Virus record (IMG/VR): IMGVR_UViG_3300043607_000025
Span: 1-55,173 of that record
DNA from: a virus
Length of the DNA: 55,173 nucleotides
Direction: 5' to 3' (one strand)
Of the stretch, positions 6,968-14,492 are shown piece by piece. The number at the start of each line of letters is the position of its first letter. The first letter of the stretch is position 1. The notes under the pieces were generated by a model. That model saw only the letters and a program-made list of their open reading frames with translations. It ran no database searches and had not been told where the DNA came from. The position numbers and the translations under genes were made by a program.

Positions 6968-7480
6968 TCAACGGCCTCTTGGCCGGACGTAGCGCCCATA
7001 GTCCTCGACCGTCCGAGCGACGACGTGCGGTATCTGTATCGTCTGGCCAAATATGGCTTTGTAGGAGTAAATCCCGATGTACTTGCCCCAAAATTGCACT
7101 TTGTCGTCTTCCAGAATGCGCGGCTCATCGGAACGATTCTTGCGATAGTCCACATAGACTATGTCGCTCCCAATCTTCTCGGAAACGTTCACGTCAATAC
7201 GTAGGGTCAAGTTCTGCCCGCTTTCGATCGCTTGCACGACCTTGCCATCGAACACGACAATTGCGCCTTGGTAGTTGCCTGGGTTACGCGCAAGTTCGTC
7301 ATAGGACACAGTTCTCGCTCGGGACTTAACATCCAAAATGGATTCTGCATTCGTTGTCTTGCTCGGTGGCGGCGTTGAGCTGGGCGTCGATGTTGAGTTG
7401 CGGGTCGAGGCACCAATGGTAATTGCGCCTACGACAAGGACTACGCCCCAGATGGTCACGATTGTAGAAAACGTTGGCAT
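6968..7480 (-). CDS. Exported OB-fold-like protein, probable moron
   Basis: 170 residues. An N-terminal membrane segment (IVTIWGVVLVVGAITIGA) is followed by a Ser/Thr/Pro linker and then a beta-rich domain of about 115 residues (AIVVFDGKVVQAIESGQN..., VQFWGKYIGIYSYKAIFG). The strand spacing and the FxGKV/FWGKYIG pattern are reminiscent of small exported OB-fold proteins. It is a single leftward gene behind the repressor gene, the usual place for genes expressed from a prophage. Terminase-like fragments flank it on both sides (6932-6966 and 7580-7614). Its role is unknown; membrane-associated superinfection exclusion would be one possibility. Confidence 0.6.
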   Translation of the reverse strand: MPTFSTIVTIWGVVLVVGAITIGASTRNSTSTPSSTPPPSKTTNAESILDVKSRARTVSYDELARNPGNYQGAIVVFDGKVVQAIESGQNLTLRIDVNVSEKIGSDIVYVDYRKNRSDEPRILEDDKVQFWGKYIGIYSYKAIFGQTIQIPHVVARTVEDYGRYVRPRGR

Positions 7481-7579
7481 GTTAAAGGTCGTCCTTGTTG
7501 ATTACCCAATGCCATATAACGAAACGGATCGATCCGGTCTTGGCGGATCGTGCCAGGGCTTTGCGCAAATAGGCCAAAG

Positions 7580-7614
7580 ATGCTGACGCGGGCGTGGGAT
7601 ACGAGCTGTCAGGA
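7580..7614 (+). other. Remnant of the terL 5' end (right fragment)
   Basis: Starting at ATG 7580 the sequence encodes MLTRAWDT, then xxxxDWE, against MLTRSWDT/DWE at the start of the intact terL (51016 downward). The DNA shares ATGCTGACGCGG and further blocks, then diverges. Together with 6932-6966 it looks like a decayed terS-terL copy split at the ATG by about 610 bases. Confidence 0.55.
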
Positions 7615-7713
7615 CTGGGAGGCCAGCGAGGCCGAGCCGCGCCGAGGTGCCGGGCCAAACCGGGCCCAGGGGGCAATCGCCCCTGCGCCCTTTACTGAGT
7701 GCCTCGTGAAACG

Positions 7714-8241
7714 TCACAGTGTTGATCGGGCCGATGTCATGGGTAGCTGCTGGCGTTCCAGCTCAGCACAAGCTTCACTAGCCTTTGAATTCTTGATTGA
7801 ATATACCTTCACCTTATCACCCGCAGAGACTGTCACCGTCGCTTTCTGGCGGTCATCTTGGCAGAGCTTCTCAAGAGCGGCAAGGAAGCCCTGATCGTTC
7901 CGCAGCATCACTTTCTCTGACGTGATGGCATCGCCAGCGTAGACAAACTTGCGAACCAGGGAGCCACGAAGCTTGGACATGTCGTTAGGCGTATCGCGGA
8001 ACGCCCCTGACGGAGCCTCGGCCAATGGTGCAGAGCGGAAATATTCGTCACGCACCACTGTGCCTTCCGTCAGCGGATATCTAGCGACAAAGTAAACGGT
8101 GGTGGGAGGCGCCTCAGGCGCCGGAGCGGCCTGCACCGATATCGGTGCTGGCAGATTCATACTACTATAAGCAATAAGCCCAAACGCAGTGGTTGCGAGC
8201 AGCAGCACCATGATGATCGAAATTCGCAAAGCAGATGACAC
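7714..8241 (-). CDS. CpaB-like (SAF domain) exported protein, probable moron
   Basis: 175 residues with an N-terminal membrane anchor (IIMVLLLATTAFGLIAY), a Pro/Ala linker and then a domain like the SAF module of CpaB/RcpC: VYFVARYPLTEGTVVRDEYF, LRGSLVRKFVYAGDAITSEKV, then GFLAAL. CpaB proteins act in assembly of Flp/Tad pili. The C-terminal part after GFLAAL is short and does not continue the usual CpaB beta domain, so this is a truncated or specialised form. It is leftward in the lysogeny region next to another exported protein. A phage copy could alter Tad pili, often phage receptors in alphaproteobacteria; that role is inference. Confidence 0.7.
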   Translation of the reverse strand: MSSALRISIIMVLLLATTAFGLIAYSSMNLPAPISVQAAPAPEAPPTTVYFVARYPLTEGTVVRDEYFRSAPLAEAPSGAFRDTPNDMSKLRGSLVRKFVYAGDAITSEKVMLRNDQGFLAALEKLCQDDRQKATVTVSAGDKVKVYSIKNSKASEACAELERQQLPMTSARSTL

Positions 8242-8425
8242 GTCAGTTCTCCTCTTGTTTCAAGTTGCCGCGTTGCAAGGTTCGCGGAGGGCTCGACATG
8301 AACACTGTGGAGCCGCTTCTTTGTAGCTTCCGCCCCCGTGCCGGGCTTGTTGGCCGTGGCCAAAGGTTTGATTTCCGGTGCCATGCGGATGCCCGAGGCA
8401 GAGCCGCACGCAGGTCCCGCGAGAA

Positions 8426-8443
8426 ATATTAGCATAGCTGATT
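8426..8443 (+). promoter_or_regulatory. Operator copy 2
   Basis: ATATTAGCATAGCTGATT, matching operator copies 1 and 3 around the palindromic AGCAWWGCT core. It lies just upstream of the predicted rightward -35 box. Confidence 0.65.
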
Positions 8444-8449
8444 TTTCAC

Positions 8450-8477
8450 TTGCTTTCGATATTAGCATTGCTATTAT
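8450..8477 (+). promoter_or_regulatory. Predicted rightward promoter PR
   Basis: TTGCTT (8450-8455) and TATTAT (8472-8477), 16 bases apart, lie 28 bases before the first gene of the rightward operon. Operator copy 3 covers the spacer and the -10 box and copy 2 abuts the -35, so the promoter should be repressible. Confidence 0.6.
8459..8476 (+). promoter_or_regulatory. Operator copy 3
   Basis: ATATTAGCATTGCTATTA, overlapping the predicted rightward promoter. The bases from 8242 to 8504 hold no convincing gene; these operators and the promoter are what is visible there. Confidence 0.65.
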
Positions 8478-8504
8478 CCCTCTCATCCTTTTGGGAGGGA
8501 ACAC

Positions 8505-8735
8505 ATGCCAACCCCGAAACTCCACGACCTCGAAGTCTTCGTCTGCCTCAACGAGGACGGCGATTACGTCGCCGACACCGACGCCGATCAGGCTCTGTCC
8601 CTGTGCCAAGAAAGCATGGGCGGCCAAGCGTTCAGGACCGTCAAATTGATGGTGACCATGGCGGCGCCCGAAATCGCCGCCGTCGCGGTCCGGGTGCCGG
8701 ACGAGGCCGGCCAGACCCTCGCGGTGGAGGCGTAG
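8505..8735 (+). CDS. Small acidic protein, first gene of the rightward operon
   Basis: 76 residues, with a strong ribosome site (GGGAGG) 6 bases before the ATG and a repressor-controlled promoter just upstream. The sequence (LEVFVCLNEDGDYVADTDAD) is acidic and predicted alpha/beta. It is likely among the first proteins made on induction. No family is recognised. Confidence 0.7.
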   Translation: MPTPKLHDLEVFVCLNEDGDYVADTDADQALSLCQESMGGQAFRTVKLMVTMAAPEIAAVAVRVPDEAGQTLAVEA

Positions 8736-8739
8736 GGCC

Positions 8740-9624
8740 ATGAACACCGTGCTGCAAGATCGCATCGAACGGTTGCCTGCGATCAAGCTTTACAGCGGCT
8801 CGCACGAACCTCCGACAAACGGCATCCAAGCCTGCGCGATGGAATTGGTCTCCTGGATTGCCGGCGAACCGTGGTCAGCCCATCCCGAGTGCGCGTGCCC
8901 GGTTATTGGCTCGTTCATGCGCTCATGGAACGACGGGTTGCCCGACGATGAGCGCACCACCCTCCTCCTGCCGCTGATCCCGCGACTAGTCGGTACGCGC
9001 GGCAGCAAGGCGCTGGAGGAACGGCGCTCGCTGATGGCCGGCGATTGGCTGGTGCGGGTGAATACCCCGGCGTGGTTGCGATTGGTGGGGCTCACCGTGC
9101 ATGCCGACGCGCTCGCGTCACTTCCGGAGATTATCTCACTCAAACAAGTCCCGTCGATCAAAGGGCCGATTGAAGCCGCGCGTGTAGGTGCGGCCGCAGC
9201 GGGGGCCGCAGCGTGGGACGCAGCGTGGGCCGCAGCGGGGGACGCAGCGAGGGCCGCAGCGGGGGCCGCAGCGTGGGACGCAGCGTGGGACGCAGCGTGG
9301 GCCGCAGCGAGGGGCGCAGCGAGGGCCGCAGCGAGGGCCGCAGCGTGGGACGCAGCGTGGGACGCAGCGAGGGACGCAGCGTGGGCCGCAGCGTGGGACG
9401 CAGCGGGGGCCGCAGCGGGGGCCGCAGCGTGGGACGCAGCGAGGGCCGCAGCGGGGGCCGCAGCGGGGGCCGCAGCGTGGGACGCAGCGTGGGACGCAGC
9501 GAGGGCCGCAGCGGGCAAAAAACTATTGCCCGTCAAGGCCGAGCTACAACAGTCAGCGATCAAGCTGATCGAGCGCATGATTGCAGCCACGTCGGCCAAA
9601 GCATCCGTGGAGTTGGCACCATGA
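8740..9624 (+). CDS. Protein with a 26-unit Ala-Ala-X-(Ala/Asp) repeat tail
   Basis: 294 residues. The first 150 form a globular-looking domain ([20 protein letters not shown], then [17 protein letters not shown]) found in bacterial and phage proteins that carry alanine-rich repeat tails, some annotated as putative immunity proteins. From residue 153 to about 256 it consists of 4-residue units [16 protein letters not shown] and similar, which would form a long helix with Trp/Arg/Gly every fourth position. The last 35 residues are a normal helix. The stop overlaps the tnpB start as ATGA. Function is unknown; repeat number is likely to vary. Confidence 0.75.
   Translation: MNTVLQDRIERLPAIKLYSGSHEPPTNGIQACAMELVSWIAGEPWSAHPECACPVIGSFMRSWNDGLPDDERTTLLLPLIPRLVGTRGSKALEERRSLMAGDWLVRVNTPAWLRLVGLTVHADALASLPEIISLKQVPSIKGPIEAARVGAAAAGAAAWDAAWAAAGDAARAAAGAAAWDAAWDAAWAAARGAARAAARAAAWDAAWDAARDAAWAAAWDAAGAAAGAAAWDAARAAAGAAAGAAAWDAAWDAARAAAGKKLLPVKAELQQSAIKLIERMIAATSAKASVELAP
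9196..9507 (+). repeat. Twenty-six tandem 12-bp units, GCAGCGNGGGMC
   Basis: Each 12-base unit reads GCAGCG-N-GGG-M-C. N is T (12 units), A (7) or G (7) and never C; M is A or C, with one GGC exception at unit 10. N sets the codon to Trp, Arg or Gly; M sets Asp or Ala. Because 12 is divisible by 3, all three plus frames and one minus frame are open across the array. It is coding, not a CRISPR array: units are too short and there are no spacers. Confidence 0.95.
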
Positions 9625-10703
9625 CGATGATCCTAACCTACAAATACAGGATCAAAGATCGTTCATCGCGCAAAACGCTGCAACGGCATGCTTTTGCTTG
9701 TAATCAAGTCTGGAATTGGTGCGTCGCCCAGCAACGCGACACCGAGGCACGCTATCGGGCAGGCGCTCCTAAACGTAAATGGGCGTCGAATTTCGATCTA
9801 CAAAAGCTCTGCAAAGGCGTGGGCACCGAACTGGGCTTGCATCAGCAGAGCGTCAACGATGTCTGCCGCGATTTTGCCAAAGCGCGCGACAAGGCCAAGC
9901 ACGCACCACGCTTCCGGTCGAGCTTTGGTGCTCGGCGAGCGTTGGGCTGGATACCCTTCCAGAGACAGAGTCGTCAAACCTGCGGGAACAGCATTACCTA
10001 TCTCGGCAAGCGCTACCGCTTCTGGGAAAGCGACAGGCCGCTACCCGAGAACGCCAAGGGCGGATGCTTCGTCGAGGATACGCTTGGCCGCTGGTACGTG
10101 TGCTTTTACATTGAGGTTGATCTACCTGCAGGCGGCAATGACGCGATCGGCGTTGACCTTGGCCTGAAATCGCTGGCGACGCTCAGCGATGGCCGCAAGA
10201 TCGAGGCGCCGCAACACTATCGGCAGCACGAGCAACGCCTGGCTTTGGCGCAGCGCGCCAATAATAAGCAGCGTACCCGGCGCATCCACGCCAAGATCAA
10301 GAATTGCAGACGGGATTTTCTGCACAAGGAAACGACGAAGCTGCACCGCGAACACGCGCTCATCGCGGTCGGCAATGTCAACGCACAACAGCTCGCAAAG
10401 ACGCGGATGGCGAAGTCCGTGCTCGATGCCGGCTGGTCTGCTTTCCGCTCCATGCTGAAATACAAATCAGCGGGATATGTGGAGGTAGACGAAAAGTTCA
10501 CGACCCAAACCTGTTCGACGTGCGGATCACTTCCGCCTTCGCGGCCGAAAGGTATCGCAGGCCTTGGAATAAGAGCGTGGGACTGTTCCGACTGTGGCGC
10601 GAGCCACGACCGCGACGTGAACGCGGCTCGGAATATTCTCGCGCTCGCGCTCAGTGTCGAGCGTCCTGTTGAGGAAAGCCGGAGGGCAACATGCCACGGA
10701 TAG
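9621..10703 (+). CDS. tnpB: TnpB-family RNA-guided nuclease homologue, operon-embedded
   Basis: 360 residues of the IS200/IS605 TnpB type. RuvC-I Asp is D179 in GVDLGLKSLA; the zinc ribbon is C298-x2-C301 and C322-x2-C325; RuvC-III Asp is D332 in HDRDVNAARN. The RuvC-II position that is normally Glu (E-D/N-L) is G251 in IAVGNVN. E291, just before FTTQTCS, could replace it, as in TnpB/Fanzor groups reported to have a moved glutamate; otherwise the nuclease would be impaired. There is no tnpA and no recognisable element end. The start overlaps the upstream gene (ATGA) and the last 13 bases overlap the next gene, whose ribosome site lies inside tnpB, so it behaves as an operon member. Any guide RNA would come from the 3' end. 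Confidence 0.92.
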   Translation: MTMILTYKYRIKDRSSRKTLQRHAFACNQVWNWCVAQQRDTEARYRAGAPKRKWASNFDLQKLCKGVGTELGLHQQSVNDVCRDFAKARDKAKHAPRFRSSFGARRALGWIPFQRQSRQTCGNSITYLGKRYRFWESDRPLPENAKGGCFVEDTLGRWYVCFYIEVDLPAGGNDAIGVDLGLKSLATLSDGRKIEAPQHYRQHEQRLALAQRANNKQRTRRIHAKIKNCRRDFLHKETTKLHREHALIAVGNVNAQQLAKTRMAKSVLDAGWSAFRSMLKYKSAGYVEVDEKFTTQTCSTCGSLPPSRPKGIAGLGIRAWDCSDCGASHDRDVNAARNILALALSVERPVEESRRATCHG

Positions 10704-11020
10704 GCACGCGCACGCATCAGGCGCACGCCGAACTGATCGCCAAGCTCGCGGCGGCCAAGCCCACCCGCATCATCACCGAGCGCGGCGCCGACGAAACCGA
10801 CATCGCGCTGCGCGAAATGCACATCCGCGCCGTGACGGGCAACTATCTCAAATACCTCCAGGCGGTCATCGAGGACATGAACGAGCACCTCGTCGCCGGC
10901 GAGAAGGTCGACTGCGGGCAGTTCATCTCGGCCTTTGTCGATGTCGCCAGCGACTATCTCTACGCACCCATGCGCGCAGCGGCCAACGCGACCGAAGCCG
11001 AGCGGGAGTGGGTGGCATGA
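10691..11020 (+). CDS. Small helical protein of unknown function (109 aa)
   Basis: 109 residues, charged and helical (ELIAKLAAAKPTRIITERGAD...). Its ribosome site (GGAGG) and first codons lie inside the end of tnpB, and it overlaps the exonuclease gene as ATGA. Being tied to the exonuclease suggests a role in the recombination module. No family recognised. Confidence 0.7.
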   Translation: MPRIGTRTHQAHAELIAKLAAAKPTRIITERGADETDIALREMHIRAVTGNYLKYLQAVIEDMNEHLVAGEKVDCGQFISAFVDVASDYLYAPMRAAANATEAEREWVA

Positions 11021-11949
11021 CCGTCGAGCGCATTCAAATTCAGAGCCGCGATCAGTGGCTGGCCGCGCGCAAGCAGGATGTGACCGCTTCAACTGCGGCT
11101 GGATTGCTTGGCCTGCATCCATACGTCACCCCGTACGCGCTCCATCAATTCAAGAGCGGTGCGATTGCTGACGATACCGACGAGACACAGCCGATGCGCC
11201 GTGGAAGGCTTTTGGAGCCTGTCGCGGTTCAGATGATCCGCGAGGATTATCCCGACATCAAACTCGATGACTACCCAGTCGGGTATTACTATCGCGACCC
11301 CGAGCACCGCATCGGCGCAACACCAGACCTGCTGGCAACGGACGCCAAAGGCCGGCTCGGTGTCGTGCAAATCAAAAATTGCGAGCCCTCAATCTTCCGC
11401 CGCGACTGGCGCGGAGAGAACGGCGGCGTCGATCCGCCACTGTGGATCGTGGTGCAAGCCCTCATCGAGGCCTACCTGACCGGCGCCGAATGGGCGGCCG
11501 TCGCGCCGATGCGCGTCAGCTTCGGTGTTGAGATCGAACTCATCCCGATCCCGCTGCACGCCGGCATCATCGACCGCATCAAGTACGAAGTCGCCGAGTT
11601 TTGGGAGCGCGTGGAGCGCGGAACGCCGCCTGACCCAGACTATGGAAAGGATGGCGCGCTGATCGCCAAGCTTTTCCCGAAAGACGACGGCAGCGAAATC
11701 GATTTGAGCGCGGACAACATGGCCCCGCAGCTCGTTGCCGACCTCGAGCGCGCGCGCGCCGACAAGAAAGACGCCGAGACGCGCGAGAAAATCGCAAAGA
11801 CGGGCATCAACGAGAAGATGGGCCCTGCCCGCTTCGCGCGCCTCGCCGACGGCCGTCGCATCTCAAACTCCACCATCGACCGTAAGGCCTACGAGGTCGC
11901 GGCCACGTCTTTCCGAATGATCAAAATATTAAACGGGAGAGCCGCATGA
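11017..11949 (+). CDS. YqaJ-like phage recombination exonuclease
   Basis: 310 residues from ATG at 11017 (ATGA overlap). The N-terminus SRDQWLAARKQDVTASTAAG fits the YqaJ/lambda-exonuclease group, whose members bind DNA ends through this helix. The PD-(D/E)XK core is RIGATPDLLATD followed by VVQIKN, with Gln where Glu is usual before x-Lys; WIVVQALIEAYLTG is the following conserved helix. Such enzymes resect 5' ends to give 3' tails for the annealing protein, here RecT two genes down. The Q-x-K variant is worth noting but occurs in related phage proteins. Confidence 0.82.
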   Translation: MTVERIQIQSRDQWLAARKQDVTASTAAGLLGLHPYVTPYALHQFKSGAIADDTDETQPMRRGRLLEPVAVQMIREDYPDIKLDDYPVGYYYRDPEHRIGATPDLLATDAKGRLGVVQIKNCEPSIFRRDWRGENGGVDPPLWIVVQALIEAYLTGAEWAAVAPMRVSFGVEIELIPIPLHAGIIDRIKYEVAEFWERVERGTPPDPDYGKDGALIAKLFPKDDGSEIDLSADNMAPQLVADLERARADKKDAETREKIAKTGINEKMGPARFARLADGRRISNSTIDRKAYEVAATSFRMIKILNGRAA

Positions 11950-12854
11950 ACGCGCCAATCAAGACGCCGGCGATTGGCGACAACCGGCCCGCGCTAATCA
12001 CCGCCGACCAGCTGGCGAAGGACTTCGCGCACATTGAGGCGTTCGTGGCCGGCCTTGAGGCTGCAGCGAAGGACGTTGCCCCCGTCGTTGAAGATGACGA
12101 CGACCTCGCCATCATCAATGCGCTGGTGCCCAAGCTGCGCGCCGGCGCCAAGCGTTGCGACGAGGTTCGCGACCAGGAGAAGCGGCCCTACCTCGACGCC
12201 GGCACCACGGTGCAAACCTTTTTCAAGGCGCTTGAAACCCGCCTGCTCACGCTCAAGACCGATCTCGAGAGCCGCGGCGGCCGATACCTCAAGAAGAAGG
12301 CCGACGCCGAGCGCATCGCGCGCGAGGAAGAATCCCGCAAAGCCCGCGAGGAAGAAGCTCGCCAGCGCGCTGCAGCCGAAGCCGCGGAGGCCGCAGCACG
12401 GCGCGCGCGCGAAGCCGCTGAGAAGGCGGAGGCTGACCGCGCCAAGGCCGCAGCGATGGCCGATGCGAGGGCGCTGGAGAAAGCAGCACAGGCGAAGGCC
12501 GCAGCTGATGCTGAGGTCGCCGCAGCGACGGCGCGCGCGCAGGCCGAGCAGAAAGCCGCGAGCGAAGCGACGGCCCAGACCGCGGCGACAGAAAAGGCCG
12601 CGACGGCGAAGGCCGCGGATCTGGCACGTACGCACACCGCCGGCGGGACGAGCACTTTGATCGAGGCATTCGAGCCGAAGGTCGACGATTTCACCAAGGT
12701 CGATTTGCTCGCGATCCGGGCCTTCATTCGAGAAGACGAGATCATGTTGGCGCTACGCGCCTACGCGCGCGCGAACAAGGACGAGCTCAAAGCCGGCCGC
12801 GCCAAGATCAACGGCGTGACGTTCGTGCTCACCACGAAAGGAAGTTTTCGATGA
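11946..12854 (+). CDS. Coiled-coil protein of the recombination module
   Basis: 302 residues, between the exonuclease and RecT with 4-base overlaps on both sides. Residues about 110-225 are an uninterrupted Ala/Glu/Arg/Lys-rich helix (EEARQRAAAEAAEAAARRAR...), a long coiled coil or single helix. The N- and C-terminal ends are globular (FTKVDLLAIRAF near the end). The position suggests a bridge or accessory factor for the exonuclease-annealase pair. Function otherwise unknown. Confidence 0.7.
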   Translation: MNAPIKTPAIGDNRPALITADQLAKDFAHIEAFVAGLEAAAKDVAPVVEDDDDLAIINALVPKLRAGAKRCDEVRDQEKRPYLDAGTTVQTFFKALETRLLTLKTDLESRGGRYLKKKADAERIAREEESRKAREEEARQRAAAEAAEAAARRAREAAEKAEADRAKAAAMADARALEKAAQAKAAADAEVAAATARAQAEQKAASEATAQTAATEKAATAKAADLARTHTAGGTSTLIEAFEPKVDDFTKVDLLAIRAFIREDEIMLALRAYARANKDELKAGRAKINGVTFVLTTKGSFR

Positions 12855-13909
12855 CCACCACCGAAGTCGCAGTCCAGCAGGCTAGCAACGTCGCAGCGTT
12901 GCCGACGCGCCATCTCGTGCCATCAACCGATCTGTTCTCCGACCCAGCGGCCTTCGAACACGCGCAGCGAGTTGCCAAGGTCTTTGCCTCGTCAAAACTC
13001 GTCCCGCAACACATGCAGGGCAACACGGCCGACTGTCTTATTGCGCTCCAGATCGCACGCAGGCTCAATGAAGAGCCTCTGACAGTCATGCAGCAAATCT
13101 ACATCGTGAACGGCCGCCCCGGTTGGTACACGAGCTACATGATCTCGCGCGTCAACCGCGCTGGGATATTAAAAGGCCCAATCACATGGGAAGAGGCGGG
13201 TGAGGGCGACGCGCTCACTGTGACTGCAAAGGCAGTGCTCGCAGCCACTGGAGAAGAAATCCGCGCGTCTGCGGACATGCGGATGGCAGCCGCCGAGGGA
13301 TGGACCAAAAACGCCAAATACAAAAGCATGCCAGCCCATATGCTGCGCTGGCGCTCGGCCGCGATGCTGATCCGCCTTTACGCCCCCGAGGTCATGCTCG
13401 GCATGCCGGCCGTCGAAGAACTCGAGACGATGCCCAAGATGCGGGACGTGACGCCTGCGAAAAACCTAGCCGATAAGCTCGACGCTCTCGCCAAAATCCC
13501 CGACAAGCCTGCCCCGGCGGAAGCGGCCGAGACGCACGACCCCGACACGGGCGAAATCACCGACGAGCAAGGTTCGCAGCAGGAAGCGCCGAACGCACCT
13601 GCGGCGGGCCAGCCGGCTTCCGATCCTGATCCCTCCCAAAGGAAATCAGAACAACCGGGAGCCGGCGCGGCCGCTCGTGCCGAGAAAGACGACGGCCCGA
13701 AAACCGCGGCGGCTTATCTGCAAAACACCCACGCATGGATCGAAAACCTGCTCGACGCCGACGCTGGCGAGAAGCGATGGAAAGCCGAGAAGGCGCAGCG
13801 GAATAAGCTGAACGTCGATCCCGACGACCGTGACCGGCTTGATGCCGAATTGAAGGCGAAGATCGCGGCGCTGCGCGGCGGGACAGCCAGCCAAAAGCAA
13901 GTCGTGTGA
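12851..13909 (+). CDS. recT: RecT-family single-strand annealing protein
   Basis: 352 residues. The core (HMQGNTADCLIALQIARRLN, then EEPLTVMQQIYIVNGRPGWY and MPAHMLRWRSAAMLIRLYAPE) is characteristic of phage RecT-type annealing proteins; the C-terminal third is an acidic Pro/Ala/Gln linker and short helical tail. RecT coats single strands and anneals complementary DNA, working with the exonuclease encoded two genes upstream. The conserved MLRWR segment is intact. An 8-bp hairpin follows the gene. Confidence 0.85.
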   Translation: MTTTEVAVQQASNVAALPTRHLVPSTDLFSDPAAFEHAQRVAKVFASSKLVPQHMQGNTADCLIALQIARRLNEEPLTVMQQIYIVNGRPGWYTSYMISRVNRAGILKGPITWEEAGEGDALTVTAKAVLAATGEEIRASADMRMAAAEGWTKNAKYKSMPAHMLRWRSAAMLIRLYAPEVMLGMPAVEELETMPKMRDVTPAKNLADKLDALAKIPDKPAPAEAAETHDPDTGEITDEQGSQQEAPNAPAAGQPASDPDPSQRKSEQPGAGAAARAEKDDGPKTAAAYLQNTHAWIENLLDADAGEKRWKAEKAQRNKLNVDPDDRDRLDAELKAKIAALRGGTASQKQVV

Positions 13910-13917
13910 TGCACTGA

Positions 13918-13939
13918 CTGCGGCGTGAGCTCGCCGCAG
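13918..13939 (+). promoter_or_regulatory. Hairpin after recT
   Basis: CTGCGGCG and CGCCGCAG pair perfectly over 8 bp around a 6-base loop. No U tract follows, so an mRNA stabiliser or processing site is more likely than a terminator. Confidence 0.5.
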
Positions 13940-13998
13940 TAGGGGCAACATGCTCGAAACCGCGGACATTGTGATCCGCAAACAAACGGAGACTTCAG

Positions 13999-14409
13999 AT
14001 GAATACCACTGGCACCAATACCAATGGCCGCTCGCTGGCGACGCCACCGCCGCTCCCGGCCACCAAAAAGGACTTGCTCGCCCAGCGCGTCGGTCAGATG
14101 CGACGGACGCTGAACGACATGGTCGAGGAATCGCATATCGCTCTTTACGGTGACGATCGGTATGTCGCCTTCCTCAACGCCGTTTACGACGAGCAGGCGG
14201 TAGAAGGTTCGCTGTCGGCCGACAACATCATGGCCGCGACCATGATCCGCGACCACGCCAAGAAGAATGGTGGCGGTCAGTTGGTCAATGAGAAGCTGGC
14301 AACGATCAGCAAGGCACTCGGCGTTGTTATGCGGCGTTACGAGATCAGCCGCAAGGAACGCCGCGACATGATCCATGGCGAAACAGTGCCGGGCAACAAC
14401 GGTGATTGA
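13999..14409 (+). CDS. Hypothetical helical protein (136 aa)
   Basis: 136 residues with a ribosome site (GGAG) 9 bases before ATG at 13999. A disordered Thr/Pro N-terminus leads to a helical domain (RRTLNDMVEESHIALYGDD). It ends 84 bases before the HTH gene. No motif recognised. Confidence 0.65.
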   Translation: MNTTGTNTNGRSLATPPPLPATKKDLLAQRVGQMRRTLNDMVEESHIALYGDDRYVAFLNAVYDEQAVEGSLSADNIMAATMIRDHAKKNGGGQLVNEKLATISKALGVVMRRYEISRKERRDMIHGETVPGNNGD

Positions 14410-14416
14410 TTGAGGC

Positions 14417-14437
14417 GCCGGGGTTAATAGCTCCGGC
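14417..14437 (+). terminator. Weak terminator-like hairpin
   Basis: GCCGG (14417-14421) pairs with CCGGC (14433-14437), followed by ACTCTTTCCTTT. The stem is short and the T tract interrupted, so at most partial termination is expected between the two neighbouring genes. Confidence 0.3.
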
Positions 14438-14492
14438 ACTCTTTCCTTTAGCGCGGGCATGGTGTCCCGCAGTTATTAAGCAGGAGATAGTT

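Noticed and set aside
9196-9507. Tandem repeats as a CRISPR array or diversity-generating template
   Set aside because: Units are 12 bp without spacers and lie in frame in a coding gene; no reverse transcriptase or cas gene is present.
9213-10703. A single 496-residue gene of GRS repeats plus TnpB
   Set aside because: TnpB has its own ATG with an ATGA overlap; the GRS stretch is the shifted reading of the Ala-repeat gene. Kept only as a low-weight frameshift idea.
10654-11020. TnpA-dependent IS605 element ends around tnpB
   Set aside because: No tnpA, no clear hairpin ends and no duplicated target; neighbouring genes overlap tnpB on both sides.
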